DNA of 64,000 nt from Hormiphora californensis (Eukaryota > Ctenophora > Tentaculata > Cydippida > Pleurobrachiidae), in NCBI GenBank assembly GCA_020137815.1, contig CM035357.1, forward strand, positions 6,123,549-6,187,548, in the 5' to 3' direction. Below are positions 23,290 through 36,151 of this stretch, in pieces (position 1 is the stretch's first letter; the number at the start of each line of letters is the position of its first letter). Under the pieces are notes generated by a model. The model searched no databases. It was not told the origin of the DNA and saw nothing but the letters and a program-made list of their open reading frames with translations. The position numbers and the translations under genes were made by a program.

Positions 23290-23730
23290 AGCACTGTACG
23301 TATTGATATATGCATTATGCAGGTGTAGTAATCATAAGTCCCCAGCTCAGGTGCAATAAATTCAGTAGAGATTGTAGTTGTAGAGACATAACATTTGTTG
23401 AGTATTCAACATACATTTGTTGTGTAACTCATAGGGAGAAACACTTGATCTCCATCCGAAGTCCGAACCCTCATAGAGCGCGGTGTGATTCACACAAAGA
23501 AACATAATACCGTAGTAAAATTATTTTGTGAATACTGTACCTAGGAGCTAGGACCTAAACAGGTGTAGTTATAAGATGGGATAATCACTACTCTACAATT
23601 GGGGGAACACCTACAGAACTCTCACAGAACAAATGAAATGACGTGTGAGCCACACAGGTGTGAACACTATACTAATAGTAGTGTCATGAGGGAACTCGCA
23701 GCTTTATTTAAAAACTCATCAGCTGCCCTG

Positions 23731-23847
23731 AAATTACGTTGGATAGAGTTTCTATCTTACTAGATTAGAAACAAGATCGGAACAAGATTAAATCTTTTTT
23801 TGATCCTTTTTCTAATAGTTAGATAGAAACTCTATCCAAAGTAATTT
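23731..23847. mobile_element. 117 bp inverted-repeat MITE
   Basis: AAATTACGTTGGATAGAGTT at the left mirrors AACTCTATCCAAAGTAATTT at the right, with one mismatch inside the arms. Confidence 0.7.
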
Positions 23848-24247
23848 TCCCAAACTAGCGGCCTATATAATAGAGTGGACTGCACCTGGTGCTATACTAA
23901 CACCTTTAATAATAGCCCCCCTGTTATCACTGTGTCAGCTAGATTGTATCGCCATCTGTCAGATCATTGGTCGGGGGAGGGAGGGAGGGAGGGGACAAAA
24001 TCTCCTCTCTTCTTGTAACTTACCAACGCCCCACCCTTTATAATCAACAACTCTCTCTCCTGGAGATGTGACTATGACAGTTCACATCTGGTCCAAGGGG
24101 AGCTGGGGAGCGGGGTGATGAGGCCGAGGCTCAAGACTCAAGAGTTAAAAAACACAAATATGACATTTCTCTTTTACATAGCGCCCTTTCAATCCTCCAC
24201 TTATAATGGAACCTTTCGAACGGTCGGCACTATATCATATACTCCAG

Positions 24248-24890
24248 TTGGTGACATTGACACCTAGTGCGTGCGAGATCGAGCTCGCACATAGGTGTCC
24301 GCTCCGCCCCCTAAAAAAGGGTCGTGTCTTTCAAGCCAAATTGCACGTGATCTACTGGACCGATTTACATCCCGCTTGTTTCATGAGACTGCAAATTGGT
24401 CGTAGTTTACTGGAAAATACCCGAGAAGTTTGTCTGTCAACAGGAAGTGGGTCAAAATTGACACTGAAGTCAAATCTATAATCTGGCTTCCGAGCCTTTT
24501 TGCACCACTCCCAGACGGTTTAGAATGAATCTGAGGGTATCAGAAGATAGGTTGAACTCTTGTGAGTACTGGAAAATACCCGGCATAAATAGCTGATGCC
24601 AATTGCATCAACATATCTCCCAATATCTTCTAAATCGCATGGGCGTAGTGCAGAAACTCTCGGAAGGTTTGACTTCAGTGTCAATTTTGACCCACTTCCT
24701 GTTGACAGACAAACTTTTCGGGTATTTTCCAGTATATTAGGATCATTTGTAGTCTTTTGCGACAAACCGGATGCAAATCGGTCCAGTGGATCGCGTGCAA
24801 CATCCCTTGAAAGAAACGACCCTTTTTGAGGCGGAGCAGACACCTGTGTGTGAGCTCAATCTTGGTCGCGCACGGTGTCTATGTCACCAA
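24248..24890. mobile_element. 643 bp foldback element with 9 bp target duplication (MULE-like)
   Basis: The ends TTGGTGACAT and ATGTCACCAA are perfect. The 9 bp ATACTCCAG occurs at 24239-24247 and again at 24891-24899. The arms carry mirrored blocks such as GGAAAATACCCG and GTGGGTCAAAATTGAC. Nine-base target duplication with long inverted arms is typical of Mutator-like elements. A diverged relative with the same internal blocks lies around 29716-30260. Confidence 0.78.
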
Positions 24891-25264
24891 ATACTCCAGT
24901 ACCGATGATATCACTTCCCTATGGCAATTCTGTGGCACTCAGAGAAGAAGGTTCAGGGACTTAAGTCGCATGACACTGTACGTCAGTATGAAAAATTCAT
25001 CCGGGTCGCCCTTTTTTAAACTGTTTTGTGTAGCCGCGAGATTGTTGAAAGCAGCTAGTAGGGACGAAAGTGGCCACTATCGCCCCTACTAAGTAGCATG
25101 AACTGAATTTGAAGAGCTGATTGCAGTGATAACAAGGCAGAGGTTTTAGTAACATAATTACTATATTTAACTTATCCGTGCTATGCTATAACAGAGGATA
25201 AAAATGGAGGGAGCGAGGGAGACATATGATTCTTGGAAGGCGAGTCTCCACTTCTACCCCTACC

Positions 25265-28175
25265 ATGATTTTGTTGTTTTTATCCTTCTTTTTATCGGCG
25301 CTAGCCGGGCAAACTATGCCCTGGGACTATTGGGGGTATTATAATTGGGGTCACCGCGGGTCCCGGTCAGTACCAAACAGGCAAACTGATTTAGATGATA
25401 ACAGACGTAAGTACAATCAGTTCAATTATCTGCATCTGCCAGGCGAGGGGTGTGGTCAGGCATCACGCTGTGCACTTTATATACACATCGCTTTAATTTT
25501 AAGATATTATAATACTTGCCTGGCTAGACTGTGTTTCGGAAGCCCCAAATGTAAAGGGAGGGTTAGAACATAACAATATAATACATATCCTGCTACAGAT
25601 CCTGATACTACCGTTGCCTCAGTTGACAAGACGGTAGCCGTGGTGACTGGAGATGTAAATGGAGATGTGACTGAATATGTGACTCCTCCCAGCTGGTCCT
25701 GGGTTGATGACTGGGTGACTGGAGGTGTGACTGGAGGTGTGACTGGAGATGTGACTGAAGATGTGACTGGAGATGTGACTGGAGATGTGACTGAATATGT
25801 GACTCCTCCCAGCTGGTCCTGGGTTGATGACTGGGTGACTGGAGGTGTGACTGGAGATGTGACTGAAGATGTGACTGGAGATGTGACTGGAGATGTGACT
25901 GGAGATGTGACTGGAGGTGTGACTGAAGATGTGACTGGAGATGTGACTGGAGATGTGACTGAATATGTGACTCCTCCCAGCTGGTCCTGGGTTGATGACT
26001 GGGTGACTGGAGGTGTGACTGGAGATGTGACTGGAGATGTGACTGGAGATGTGACTGGTGATGTGACTGGAGATGTGACTGGTGATGTGACTGGTGATGA
26101 GACTGGTGATGAGACTGGTGATGTGACTGGTGATGTGACTGGTGATGTGACTGGTGATGTGACTTCGCCATCGTAGATTTTTTGTGATTTTGTTTTTGGT
26201 GATTATAGGGACCCATATGGACCAAATAGTGAAGGAATTAGCTTGTTACACATTTTTCCATAGTTTCGGTCCTTTCTTAGCTAAAATTCCCTAATTCCAG
26301 GATATTGGAGTTTAGCTTTTGCCCTTTTCATGAAATTTGTTTTTCGCAATTACAGCAAAAACGGTTGAAGTAGGAGCAAAATGTCTCTCAGAAGACCCCC
26401 CCCCCCCCAAAATCGGACCTTCTGAATCGTTTCAGCATAGTCTCAGGTCTCTACGATCAGCTGTTTTTGAGATACAGGGAATTTATTTATTTCTGAAATG
26501 ACGGCTTTCACAAAAAAAACTCTGTACTGCTTATCTCAAATAAGGACACGCCCAAAATTTATGGCCACTTAGATAATCGTTAGACGCAACTTTTCACCAA
26601 TTTACAGCTTTCACATGTTTTCGGAACTTTGCCAAATAGGGCGTTAAAGTGGAAAAAAAGAAATCCATCTCAGGACCGGAAATCAGCTCGGATTGCGAAA
26701 AAAAATTTTTTGTGGTTATTCACCTTTATGTCCTCTTCAAATCCCCAAATTTTCATGCTCCTATCTTCAAAAAAAATTTTTTGAGATGCCAAAAACGTAT
26801 TTACAGGACATTTTTTAAACAGCTGTAGCAAAAATAAAATTGCATATTTGAGGTCTCCTTGGTATGGCCTACAACCCTACGGTGAGAGATTTCCCTGCAC
26901 TCGAAAAAAAAATCGGTCGGCGTACCCTTAAGTTCTTATTATACAATATACATATTCTGCTACAGATCCTGATACTACCGTTGCCTCAGTTGGCAAGCCG
27001 GTGGCCGTGGTGACTGAAGATGTGACTGGAGATGTGACTGGTGATGTGACTGGTGATGTGACTGGAGATATGACTGGAGATGTGACTGGAGATGTGACTG
27101 GAGATGTGACTGGAGATGTGACTGGCCAGATAGGCCAGGCCGCTACTCCGGTGGGAGAGAAAGTTAACAAACTTGACATGCAACTCAACAGCTTACAAAA
27201 CCCAGGTTTGGACGCTGTTAGTTTCAGTTTCACCTACGCTTTATCCCCTGGTGGATGCGAAAAAAGAGTACCAAATAGCATTAGTATTACTTTTCTCTTG
27301 ACTTATTGCAATCCAACTACCATCCTAATAACTAAAAACGTTTAAAACAGATCCATTTATCAAACCCTCACACACCCTCACAGGTTGGGGATGGACACCA
27401 TCTCGGGAGTGTGGGATCGATTGTCCCTACAATGTAGATGTGACCCAGTACCAGGCGGTACAGTGGCAAGTTGACACCCAGTACATGGACGGTATCTTTG
27501 ATTTGGAGTTCGTTAACAAAAAGAGGCGGTATCGTCGCCTTGACAACATGAAGTAGTGAGTATCACGACACCACTGACCACATCCGTAACGCCTTATCAG
27601 TCTGTTTAACGGCGCTGACTCGATCTTAGGGCACGGGGGAGCCAAAAACGTGATCGGCGCCGTCAGACAGGCAACAGCCGTCAGGTATCTGACGTGCACT
27701 CGAGGTATAACAGGTCGATGTCTTGTTTTAACTTCCTATTATTCAGCTACAACTCTCACATGTGGCTCAGAGGCTGTGGGTGGGTTGAGTATCTTGATGC
27801 TGCACCCCTGCCCGAAAATGGAACTATCAGAACTTGGGCATACTCCAAAACTGACACCGGATTTCAGTTGTGGTGTGAGAGGACTCTACTGGTGGATTTC
27901 ACATATACCCAAGGTATACTGATTAAGAAAATCTGTCTGGCGGCACTGCAGATTTCGGTTTGAATTGTCACTGTTCTCAGCAATCCCGCTAGTTTTCTCT
28001 TACAATTTGCTCTGCCCTCTGGTTTATGTTGTAGTAATCTCCTATTTGTTCAGGTCGGTGTATGGATGTTTGGGGAGGTGCTACTATTGGGTTCTTCTTT
28101 GAGACCCAGCCCCAGGGTGTTCACCTACTACAACATGGAGGCGATATGTTTTGGTGGGATAATCAGGATGAATAG
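25265..28175 (+). CDS. Secreted Cys/Trp-rich protein (paralogue 2) with a duplicated, repeat-expanded second exon
   Basis: Exons: 25265-25406, 26966-27205, 27384-27555, 27747-27913, 28054-28175, all in phase, giving a complete signal-peptide protein. An alternative second exon starts at 25599 with the same acceptor and first codons (HPDTTVASV). Residues 1-15 are a signal peptide (MILLFLSFFLSALAG), followed by a Trp/Tyr/Gly-rich stretch. Exon 26966 encodes eight VTGD-type repeats and then EKVNKLDMQLNSLQNP, matching the helical segment of paralogue 1. Exons 3 to 5 match paralogue 1 almost residue for residue, including all six Cys. The 25599 copy has far more VTGD units and three EYVTPPSWSWVDDWVTGG blocks. 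It runs into a transposon and stops at 26176 with no donor, so a transcript using it would lack the Cys-rich domain. Function unknown. Confidence 0.75.
25640..26163 (+). repeat. 12 bp coding minisatellite (VTGD units) with longer super-repeats
   Basis: GTGACTGGAGAT and close variants repeat throughout. Three interspersed super-units encode EYVTPPSWSWVDDWVTGG. The reverse strand also stays open (HQSHLQS repeats), an artefact of the 12 bp period. A shorter version forms part of exon 26966-27205. Confidence 0.9.
26164..26927. mobile_element. Half copy of the TTAA palindrome, truncating the duplicated exon
   Basis: This matches the right half of the 61353-62742 element, from its central TTCGCCATCGT to its right end GTACCC followed by TTAA (26928-26931). 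The left arm is absent. The junction with the VTGD repeat is abrupt and supplies the TAG at 26174. Confidence 0.82.
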
Positions 28176-28775
28176 AGAATTAAGCAGGAGGATTAACTGA
28201 AGTGAAGAGTGTGGATGATTTACCATTGATAATTGAATAATTGATTAATCAGTAATTTTTCTGGGAGTGGCTTGTCATATCATTAATTAATGAATGAATA
28301 ATCGATATACAAATAAAACTAGAGCCTCTAGTTTGTATCGATTATCTAGTAGAGGGTCAACAGGAGAGTTTTTACCAGAAAATTGTTCCAGTTTCTAAAG
28401 GTTCTAGAATGTATTTCGCATGACCTGTGATATGTGTGTGTTACGAATTGTGGTTGATTAGTCTCGTGTACTGGATGGTGTCAATTTACTGAAAATACTT
28501 CTCGTTTCATAAACCTTCTCTCTTTCTTGAGTTCCTGCCTTATCCCATAAAACGCATTCATTCATTCTCCTCCCTGTATAATATCAGCCTGGCCTTGTTT
28601 TACCCCCCCCCCCCTGTCAGAGTGCTTCAGCTTGTTGGCCCAATTTCACCATAAATCCTAATATGTATGCAAGTTAGGTCATAACTGCCCTCTCTTGACA
28701 CTTTGTATGTGTGGCATTTACGAATATATTACGAGCTCCGTACTTCTGCTAAGCAAACAATCTTGTAACCACATC

Positions 28776-29195
<420 letters not shown>

Positions 29196-29715
29196 TCTAT
29201 CTACCTTCCTCTTGCCTAGACTATAGACACACTAACGGTAGTATGGCCATTTTCCGAGTGGATAGTTTCCTTATTTTGTTGGTATGATCGTGATGTGTCG
29301 TGGTATGATCGTGATGTATCTTATCGGGGGAGATAAGGCGACCCTGTTTTGTCTCGAGTCTCTTTACAATCGTCTATAAATCCTTTACTATTTTCAAAGG
29401 GTTTTCTTCTTTTCATAAGTTCTCATAGTGCTCCACGGGAGGGGGGGGGTCCTTTCACACCCGCCCTATCCAGACCGTCCCTTTTTGTCTGTACTTTTTC
29501 TCACACTCAATTGGCCGTTCTTTGTAGCACCCCTACGGAGCTGCTGCACGGGGAAGGGACGTGAAACAAAGGGTGCTTTGTCTTACTGCTGCACTGATGT
29601 CACAACCAACCACTCACACAGCTACCATTTGGACCCCCGTCCTGCTGTCTTCCTGTCTCTTTTTCTCACAGACATGCTAACGGAAGTTTGGCATGGTCTC
29701 TTGTTGGCCACATTG

Positions 29716-30260
29716 ATGCCTGAGTGAGATCGAGGTCGCGCAGCGACCGAGATCGATCTCACATCTAGGCCTCCGGTCCGTTATTGATTTTAGAGCAAAC
29801 TTTTTCAAAGACCTGGCTGCAAGGAACTACTGAACCGATTTGCATCTCGTTTGTTGCTCCTGGCAGATAATTATCTCTAGTTTTACGGAAAATACCCGCG
29901 AGTATCAGCATTTGAGGAATAGTGGGTCAAAATTGACGCTAAACATGAGCAATTCTTTAAAGATCTGGCTGCAAGCTCCTACTCGGTCCTGGGACAATCT
30001 GCGGGTACTGGGGGAATCGTCATGGCCTTGTGAGTATGGGAAAATACCCGCCGATTCATCACGATGCGAAATGAGGCCATAATTGACCTTTGAGTAGTGC
30101 TAGGTCAGCTAAAAAGGTCTCCAAAAACGGTCTATCACGCGCGATCTGCTGAAAACGTGCTTTATATCGCGCGCACGTGAGTTCTTGCTCTCAACGGACC
30201 GGGATCCTATTATTCGCGGAGCGAGAATAGGATGCGATGGATCCAAGGTCTCTTGTAGGT
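29716..30260. mobile_element. Diverged relative of the MULE-like element at 24248
   Basis: Shared blocks include ACCGATTTGCATC, GGAAAATACCCG and GTGGGTCAAAATTGAC in the same order as one arm of the 24248 element. Clear terminal repeats and target duplication are not seen, so the limits are approximate. Confidence 0.4.
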
Positions 30261-31219
30261 CCTTCTTTTTCTTCTAAGAGTGTCGGGTATGATACCCTAA
30301 AGAACTATCGCGACTTTCGTCATTGCGATTTGGTCGACACTGTGTGAGTGCTCGTGAGTGACCCCCTCGGGTGTGAGCCCTTAGGTGGAACCCTCGTGGG
30401 TAGCTTGTAGGTCCTATGAGTATGATGTCGCTAGCCTTATGTTCAAGAAAGTATCGCCAGATTTTTCTAGTATTCTCTATCGGCAAAGTGACACGCCCTC
30501 TAACCTCTTGCAGCTCTCTCACTCTCTCACTCTCTCACCCTATCTTATTCCATTTCTCTTACTTTCTTTCCCTTTCCCTCTCGGCTCTCACTTATTCAAT
30601 AATCAATTTCTCTTACTTTCTTTCCCTTCCCTAGACGGCTTTGGATTAACAGTGTCTGAAAACCCTTCCTTTGGACACATTGTATAATGAGTGAAACCCC
30701 TAAACTGAGTTTAAACTGCGTTCATCACAGCTGTTATGGGACGTCAGAGAGGAGAAACATGTTCTAGGGATTTTGTGCTAGAAAACATGTCTAACAAGAC
30801 CTGATTTTGAAAGTATTGTGGTTTAACAAACTGCAATGTCTTGTTAGTATATTTCTAACCAACCCACACAAGAAAGAGGAAATCCATACAATATGCATCC
30901 AGTTGCTGCATCTTCGGACCAAGTGTAACCTTGTACAGTCGGCGAATCTGCGGATATTTCAAGTTGACTCTGAGTCGCTATGTCGCCGTGATATAATATC
31001 TCATACTGAAATGTTGTCAGGATGTTGTAGCAAATATATCCTTATGTTGCAGCTTAGAATAATGTTTAAATTTCCATTTTTCATCTTGAGTTTTGAATTT
31101 ACGAGAAAATACTTTTTCGTAAGTTATTCAGTGAGGTCAGGCCTTGTTGAGTAACCCCTTACTCAATAAGTAAAACCGCAATAGCCTTATTGACACGTTT
31201 CAACATGCTATTCCCCCTG

Positions 31220-31416
31220 TTAACGATAGCAAGCTTCACACACCACAGTCATTGAGTGCATGAGTCTGAACACAAGCTCCAGTGTGGTCGACTCCATGCC
31301 ACAGTATGGAGTCCAGTAGTCCACACCCTGCTGCAGCTTCGTAGTGCATGTCGGAATTTGCACAGCTCTTATAGTTCCAAAGCTGTTAATGAATCTGTCG
31401 ACAGGATATGTATTCC
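31220..31416 (-). CDS. Candidate terminal exon of an unidentified gene
   Basis: The acceptor TTTACAG precedes a 65-codon frame ending in TAA at 31220-31222, entering in phase 1. The product contains four Cys (IPTCTTKLQQGVDYWTPYC and VVCEACYR) and normal composition. I do not recognise it and found no upstream exon with a phase-1 donor, so it may be chance. Confidence 0.3.
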
Positions 31417-31509
31417 CTGTAAACAACACGGGTAGTTATAATAGTGATGTTGTTGCAGTTCGCAGTAACTAACTAAGTGAGTGAAAAGTATGGCGATGGG
31501 TAGGACAGA

Positions 31510-31546
<37 letters not shown>

Positions 31547-32539
31547 GAAGTTTGTGATGTTGTAAAGTTGAAAATAAGTTTGTGCAGCAGCCCACATATA
31601 TTAGCGTGACAATGCCACTCACTGAGGTCAGTGGTAAAAACGAGGATTTAATCCCACCCGAGCTGTGATATATATGTTTCTGGCATGAGGATATATTCAG
31701 AAATATTTAGAAGGAAAATAGCAGCTTTATTTGGCCGCAGCTTTGTGAGAATGATTTGTGTTAAATTGTCATATTATTTTCCTAAGTCCTGGCATTGTCT
31801 CTAACTACTCTGCAGCTCTATCATCAGATAGAGAGCTATATTTAATGCACTGGAGCTATCTGCTGTTGACAGCTTGTTGTACTACCCAAAAACTCCCGGA
31901 ATCTCTCTCCCTCTCTCCCCTTTCTTTCTCTCTATCTTCCTCTATATTTCTGTATCTCTCTTTCTTTCTCTATCTCTCTCCCTCTCCCTCACCGGTTGAC
32001 ACTATAATTTGCATCCAAAGTAGTCCTAACTCCTGAGCGCTAATGCTAAAGGCACTGCCCAGGTTTCTCGGCACGCTGATTTTTAATCTTCCTTCTTTCT
32101 TCCAGCTTTCAGATCTTAACCGCTGTATCTGTTTCGTATACATCTGCACAATCCCAGATCTTGACAGTATATTGTCTGCGGCATTGACAAAGCTCCATGT
32201 ATCAGATTTAGCACTATAATACTCCAGTGCGGGATGATAGGTCGTCTAACAGGATGATAACATTTTAGACGGTTCCTTTCTGACGGTCCGATCAGAGCTG
32301 GGGGAGTATAAAGCCATCTGGAACATGTGTTGGAGCACGCTAAAACGCATTGAATGCCTTTAGACTCCGCTGAGTTGTGATTCAAGTGACATTTTCCATT
32401 GTTGAGTAACAACAAACAATTATTATTTCTCTGACTTCCTCTTCGCTTGGAGATAGGATTGGTCATGAAATTACTGTCAGGCCAATTCTCTGTCGATCGC
32501 CGTTCTCGCAAGCTGAAATGAAAATAGGGATACAGCGCC

Positions 32540-32706
32540 GCTTGTAGTCGTATTACCGTACTGGAAATACAGTAATCAGACGCACACTTTGCATAACGCA
32601 CGGCAAAAAGTGCATGTGTTCAGCACGTACTAGCGCCCTGATTGGCCACGGTTGCGCGTCTTCATACTGTATCTCCGTTTTTCATTACCGTTTTCCCACT
32701 ACAAGC
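32540..32706. mobile_element. Inverted-repeat MITE (GCTTGTAGT ends), copy 2
   Basis: It is the same element as 23123-23289 in the opposite orientation, starting GCTTGTAGTCGTATTACCGT and ending ACCGTTTTCCCACTACAAGC. Confidence 0.75.
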
Positions 32707-33733
32707 GACCGGGTCAATACATTGCAATGGCACTGTGACAGTGAAATTATGACTGTCACAATTGCGTTACACCTGCCATGAAGCTGCATGTGTGTGTGAC
32801 ACGCTCCGTCGAGATAAACACCTAGTACATACTGCATAGTTGCACAAACTTTTTAATTACCAACTATCTCTCTCCCTCTCACTCTCTCTAACTATCTTTC
32901 ACACTCTCTCTCTCTCTCTCTCGCAAACAGAAGACAGGGGCGCCTTGTCATATTTTGAAATTACTTGAAATTGACGTCAGAAAACTCTCATGAAGTGCAG
33001 ATAGTATGTTCTGTTATACCCTGTTAACTATCTCACTAAATTAATGTTTCTGTCTCTTCTAAAGTCCGGTCTAACTATCCGCTATCTATTTCAGTTCTAA
33101 CTGTTTCTTTTCCTCGTTTTTCACAGGACTGTACCAAGTTGTGCCTTGAGTCTTGAGTCAATGGTCTATCGATTGTTCTCTGTTTAACCTAGCTCTCTCT
33201 CTCTAGACGGTCGACCAGCAGCTACTACAGTATGCAGCAGTTGGAGTGTTTAAAAAACAGAGAGAAGGATTATAGCTCGCGTGGGTTCAAAACACGGATC
33301 AAAATTCGTATGTGATTGACTTTGACCTTCGTACTACAGTACAACACGCCATTACATCATTCATTTGGTTGGTTATCAGCCCACTTTTTCATTTATTCCC
33401 ATTTCTTTTGATGGACCGCGAATGTGTTAATTGTTACACAAATGAGTTAAAGTAACTGAAACCCCGAGCCGAGTAGCCGATAACACACTCCAGTTTTATT
33501 GTGTAAATTACCCATATTTTTATTATTTGAGCAGCATTTCTTTCCCGGGCAGCAGCTTGTGCGACTCTGAGGAAAGCACTGGAAGGCGGGAGCCCAGTCT
33601 ATTTTTGTTGTAGCTTCACAATACATATATACAAGTCAGTGCCAATAAATTAGCTGTCTTGTTTAAGACGAAGCCTTTTACTGTCCGCTCTAATGATACT
33701 TTTTGTAGTAAGACTTGCAACTAATCCTGTATA

Positions 33734-34244
33734 CTGTAAAACTAGATATTTTCGTGAGATTTTTATTTTCGCTCTTTATTTTTGGCTGGAAAATCCGCGA
33801 AAATTAATTCCGCGAAAATATTTTGGACGATTTTTTACAGAACGGGAACTTGCTGGCCATCTTTGAGCTTGTAGAGAAACTTGAGCATTGTAGATGGGAG
33901 TAGTGTTAATAATGGTCATGTTCACTCGACCACTGCTCTTATACGTGGCAAGGGATTCAGTAGGAGTTGTAAGCCAATGAGATGTGAGCCTTTTCTGTCT
34001 CATCCCTGATTGGCTATCTCTTAGAGCCAATCAGCAATGAGAAAATGCTCACATTTCATTGGTCTACGCCAAGCAGGTCTGGTATCTCATGGCAATGATG
34101 ACTTCACTCTTGGCGTAATTAGACAATAGACTAGGACCGTGAAATGGGGGTAGCAGTGGGATTAGCGAAAATTAAAATCGCGAAAATAGTAAATTTTGAT
34201 CGAATCGCGAAAATTAATTGCCTCGAAAATATCTAGTTTTACAG
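33734..34244. mobile_element. TA-flanked inverted-repeat element, 511 bp
   Basis: The ends CTGTAAAACTAGATATTTTC and GAAAATATCTAGTTTTACAG are perfect complements, each next to TA. The subterminal region repeats CGCGAAAATTAA. The TA target suggests a Tc1/mariner-class non-autonomous element. The interior (about 33840-34140) is unique sequence with no transposase. Confidence 0.8.
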
Positions 34245-34909
34245 TAATCAGAACTCAGAAGCATGATTCAAGGTACCCGAATAATTAACTCATTTAATTT
34301 GCATCTCCATCTTGCCCTAAGTTCCTCCCTCTCTCTAATTTTCATTTAACTCCCTTTGTTCATTGGCGACTACCTGACCCTACACAAGCAATTAACCTCA
34401 AAGCATCCCTAAACACTGAGACTCACATTTTGCAACAAGAAATCATTCTCTAACCTCCGTGCACTTTTCTATCATTCTTGACTCTTAAACAGGCTCTTGT
34501 TATTCTAATGAAGTGAAATATTTAGGGTTTTGCTGGACCATTATTACAGGGAAACTATATCTCGTGCGTTCTAGGACTCCCATATATTTGCTATCTAAGT
34601 TCTACAAGTTCTACAACAACTCAGCGTTTCATCGCGATCCTTGGATCATGCCAACTTCTTGGAGCCTGGATTATGCACAAGAGTTGCCTTCAGTCCTGTC
34701 TACCTTGTCTACCAGGGGGAGCTAGGGACTGAGAGTGAGAGAAAGGGTCTGGTAGAAGGGAAGAGAGTGAGAGAAAGGGTCTGATAGAAGGGAAGAGAGT
34801 GAGTGGGAAACCATTAAATTTAGTTACAGACAGGGGTGCCTGTGATATCCTAATAAATGTGATGATAGATCCATGTTTATCTCTGATCAACTTGTCTCGT
34901 TATATGAGG

Positions 34910-35097
34910 CATAAACTCTGGCCACTGGCGCGTTATTTCAGATAACTTTCTCCCAGCGCGCCGCTGGGAGAAGTTAGCTGGAGTTTATCCGCCGCTGGCG
35001 GATAAACTGGTTTAAATCACGACGACGATCCCGAGGCGGAGCCGAGGGAGAGGCGGAGGGGTTTAAACCTATAACGTGCCAGTGGTCAGAGTTTATG
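34910..35097. mobile_element. 188 bp MITE with nested hairpins
   Basis: CATAAACTCTGGCCACTGGC at the left mirrors GCCAGTGGTCAGAGTTTATG at the right. Inside are separate hairpins (CTTCTCCCAGCG with its mirror, and TTTATCCGCC with its mirror). A diverged relative with GCCAGTGG and CCACTGGCG lies at 35479-35570. Confidence 0.7.
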
Positions 35098-36151
35098 GGT
35101 TATATACCCTGCTTTAGTTGTTTATTTCAAGTATTACACACCAACAAGAGAGAGAACACTAATCAAAACACACAAAGAGAACTGAGAAATAGTTAAAAAC
35201 ACCTCACAATTGAGTGTACACTGTTTGGTAACAGTTACTAAGCAGTTGCTAAGGAAAGAGAGTGAAAGAAATAGCCTGATAAGGGGCATGTCACACATAA
35301 CACAGAGAAAGAGATAGTGAGACAAAAGGGGAGAAAAGAGAGAGTAATTGACGGAATGTGTCCTTTCTTTCTCTCCAATGTAGTGTGTAAGTGTTGCACA
35401 TAGTGTTCCCTCTGTATTTTAGTAAGAACTGATCATTTACACACACTTTGAATGTTACGTAGGAGTTAAAAATAAATAACCTGCCAGTGGGAAATAATCT
35501 GCCGCTGGACTGGCTGTTTACTGAGAGCGCGCTAGTGGGACTTCTCGCCACTGGCGTATTATTTAAGTTAGCAGGGTATATATGTTAATATATGTCCCGA
35601 GTCCCCATATGAAGCCTGTTCGATGCGAGTCTGCAAGTAGGCAGCCCTACTGAGCTGCAATAGTACGGAACTCTGAGTTCTATCGCGGCATTTATCAGTT
35701 ACCCTAGTAACGTGTATTGGTGATGAAGCAGCTAGAATTCAATTCAGACGCGAAATCATCATGTGAGATGGGAATTGGACAGACGGCATAATATTTATGA
35801 TTCGGACTGTAAATTTTCTCACATAATTTGTAAAAGTTCACTCTTTTTCGACCTTTTCCTATATGACATAAAGTCAGTGTAGTTAGTGAGTCTAGAGCTG
35901 GTGTACAAATTTCTCTCGGACCGCTAGACAACTTTTCACGGGTTAAAACTCATTTCAAACTCTCTTTCAAACACTTTCTCTCCCTCTCTTTCTCTCTCTC
36001 TGTTTACATCTTTCCTCTCAGTCTATTTAGTCCCTCTATCTTGCTCTGTCTTTCTCTATTTCGCTCTGTCTCTCTCTCGGTTCCTGTTGACAGGACTTTG
36101 TGTCGCGGGGTCGGCGTCGAACTATCCTGTTTATACGCAATTGAGACAGAG

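Larger units (their letters stand above)
21731..24247. other. Upstream region of the Ig/PAN/sushi gene
   Basis: No exon is supported. It contains the dispersed CCAATGCTCTGAC motif cluster, MITEs at 23123 and 23731, and a G-rich GGGAGGGAGGGA stretch near 23972. The gene's promoter should lie just above 21730. Confidence 0.4.

Noticed and set aside
25608-26225. 205 aa minus-strand frame of HQSHLQS repeats
   Set aside because: It is the antisense of the VTGD coding repeat; a 12 bp period keeps the reverse frame open by chance.
30635-30687. Possible terminal exon ending SENPSFGHIV
   Set aside because: It has an acceptor and a stop, but no upstream exon in the required phase could be found, so it was not called as a gene.
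33211-33270. Possible terminal exon TVDQQLLQYAAVGVFKKQRE
   Set aside because: Short, after a TC-rich tract that imitates an acceptor, and with no partner exon.
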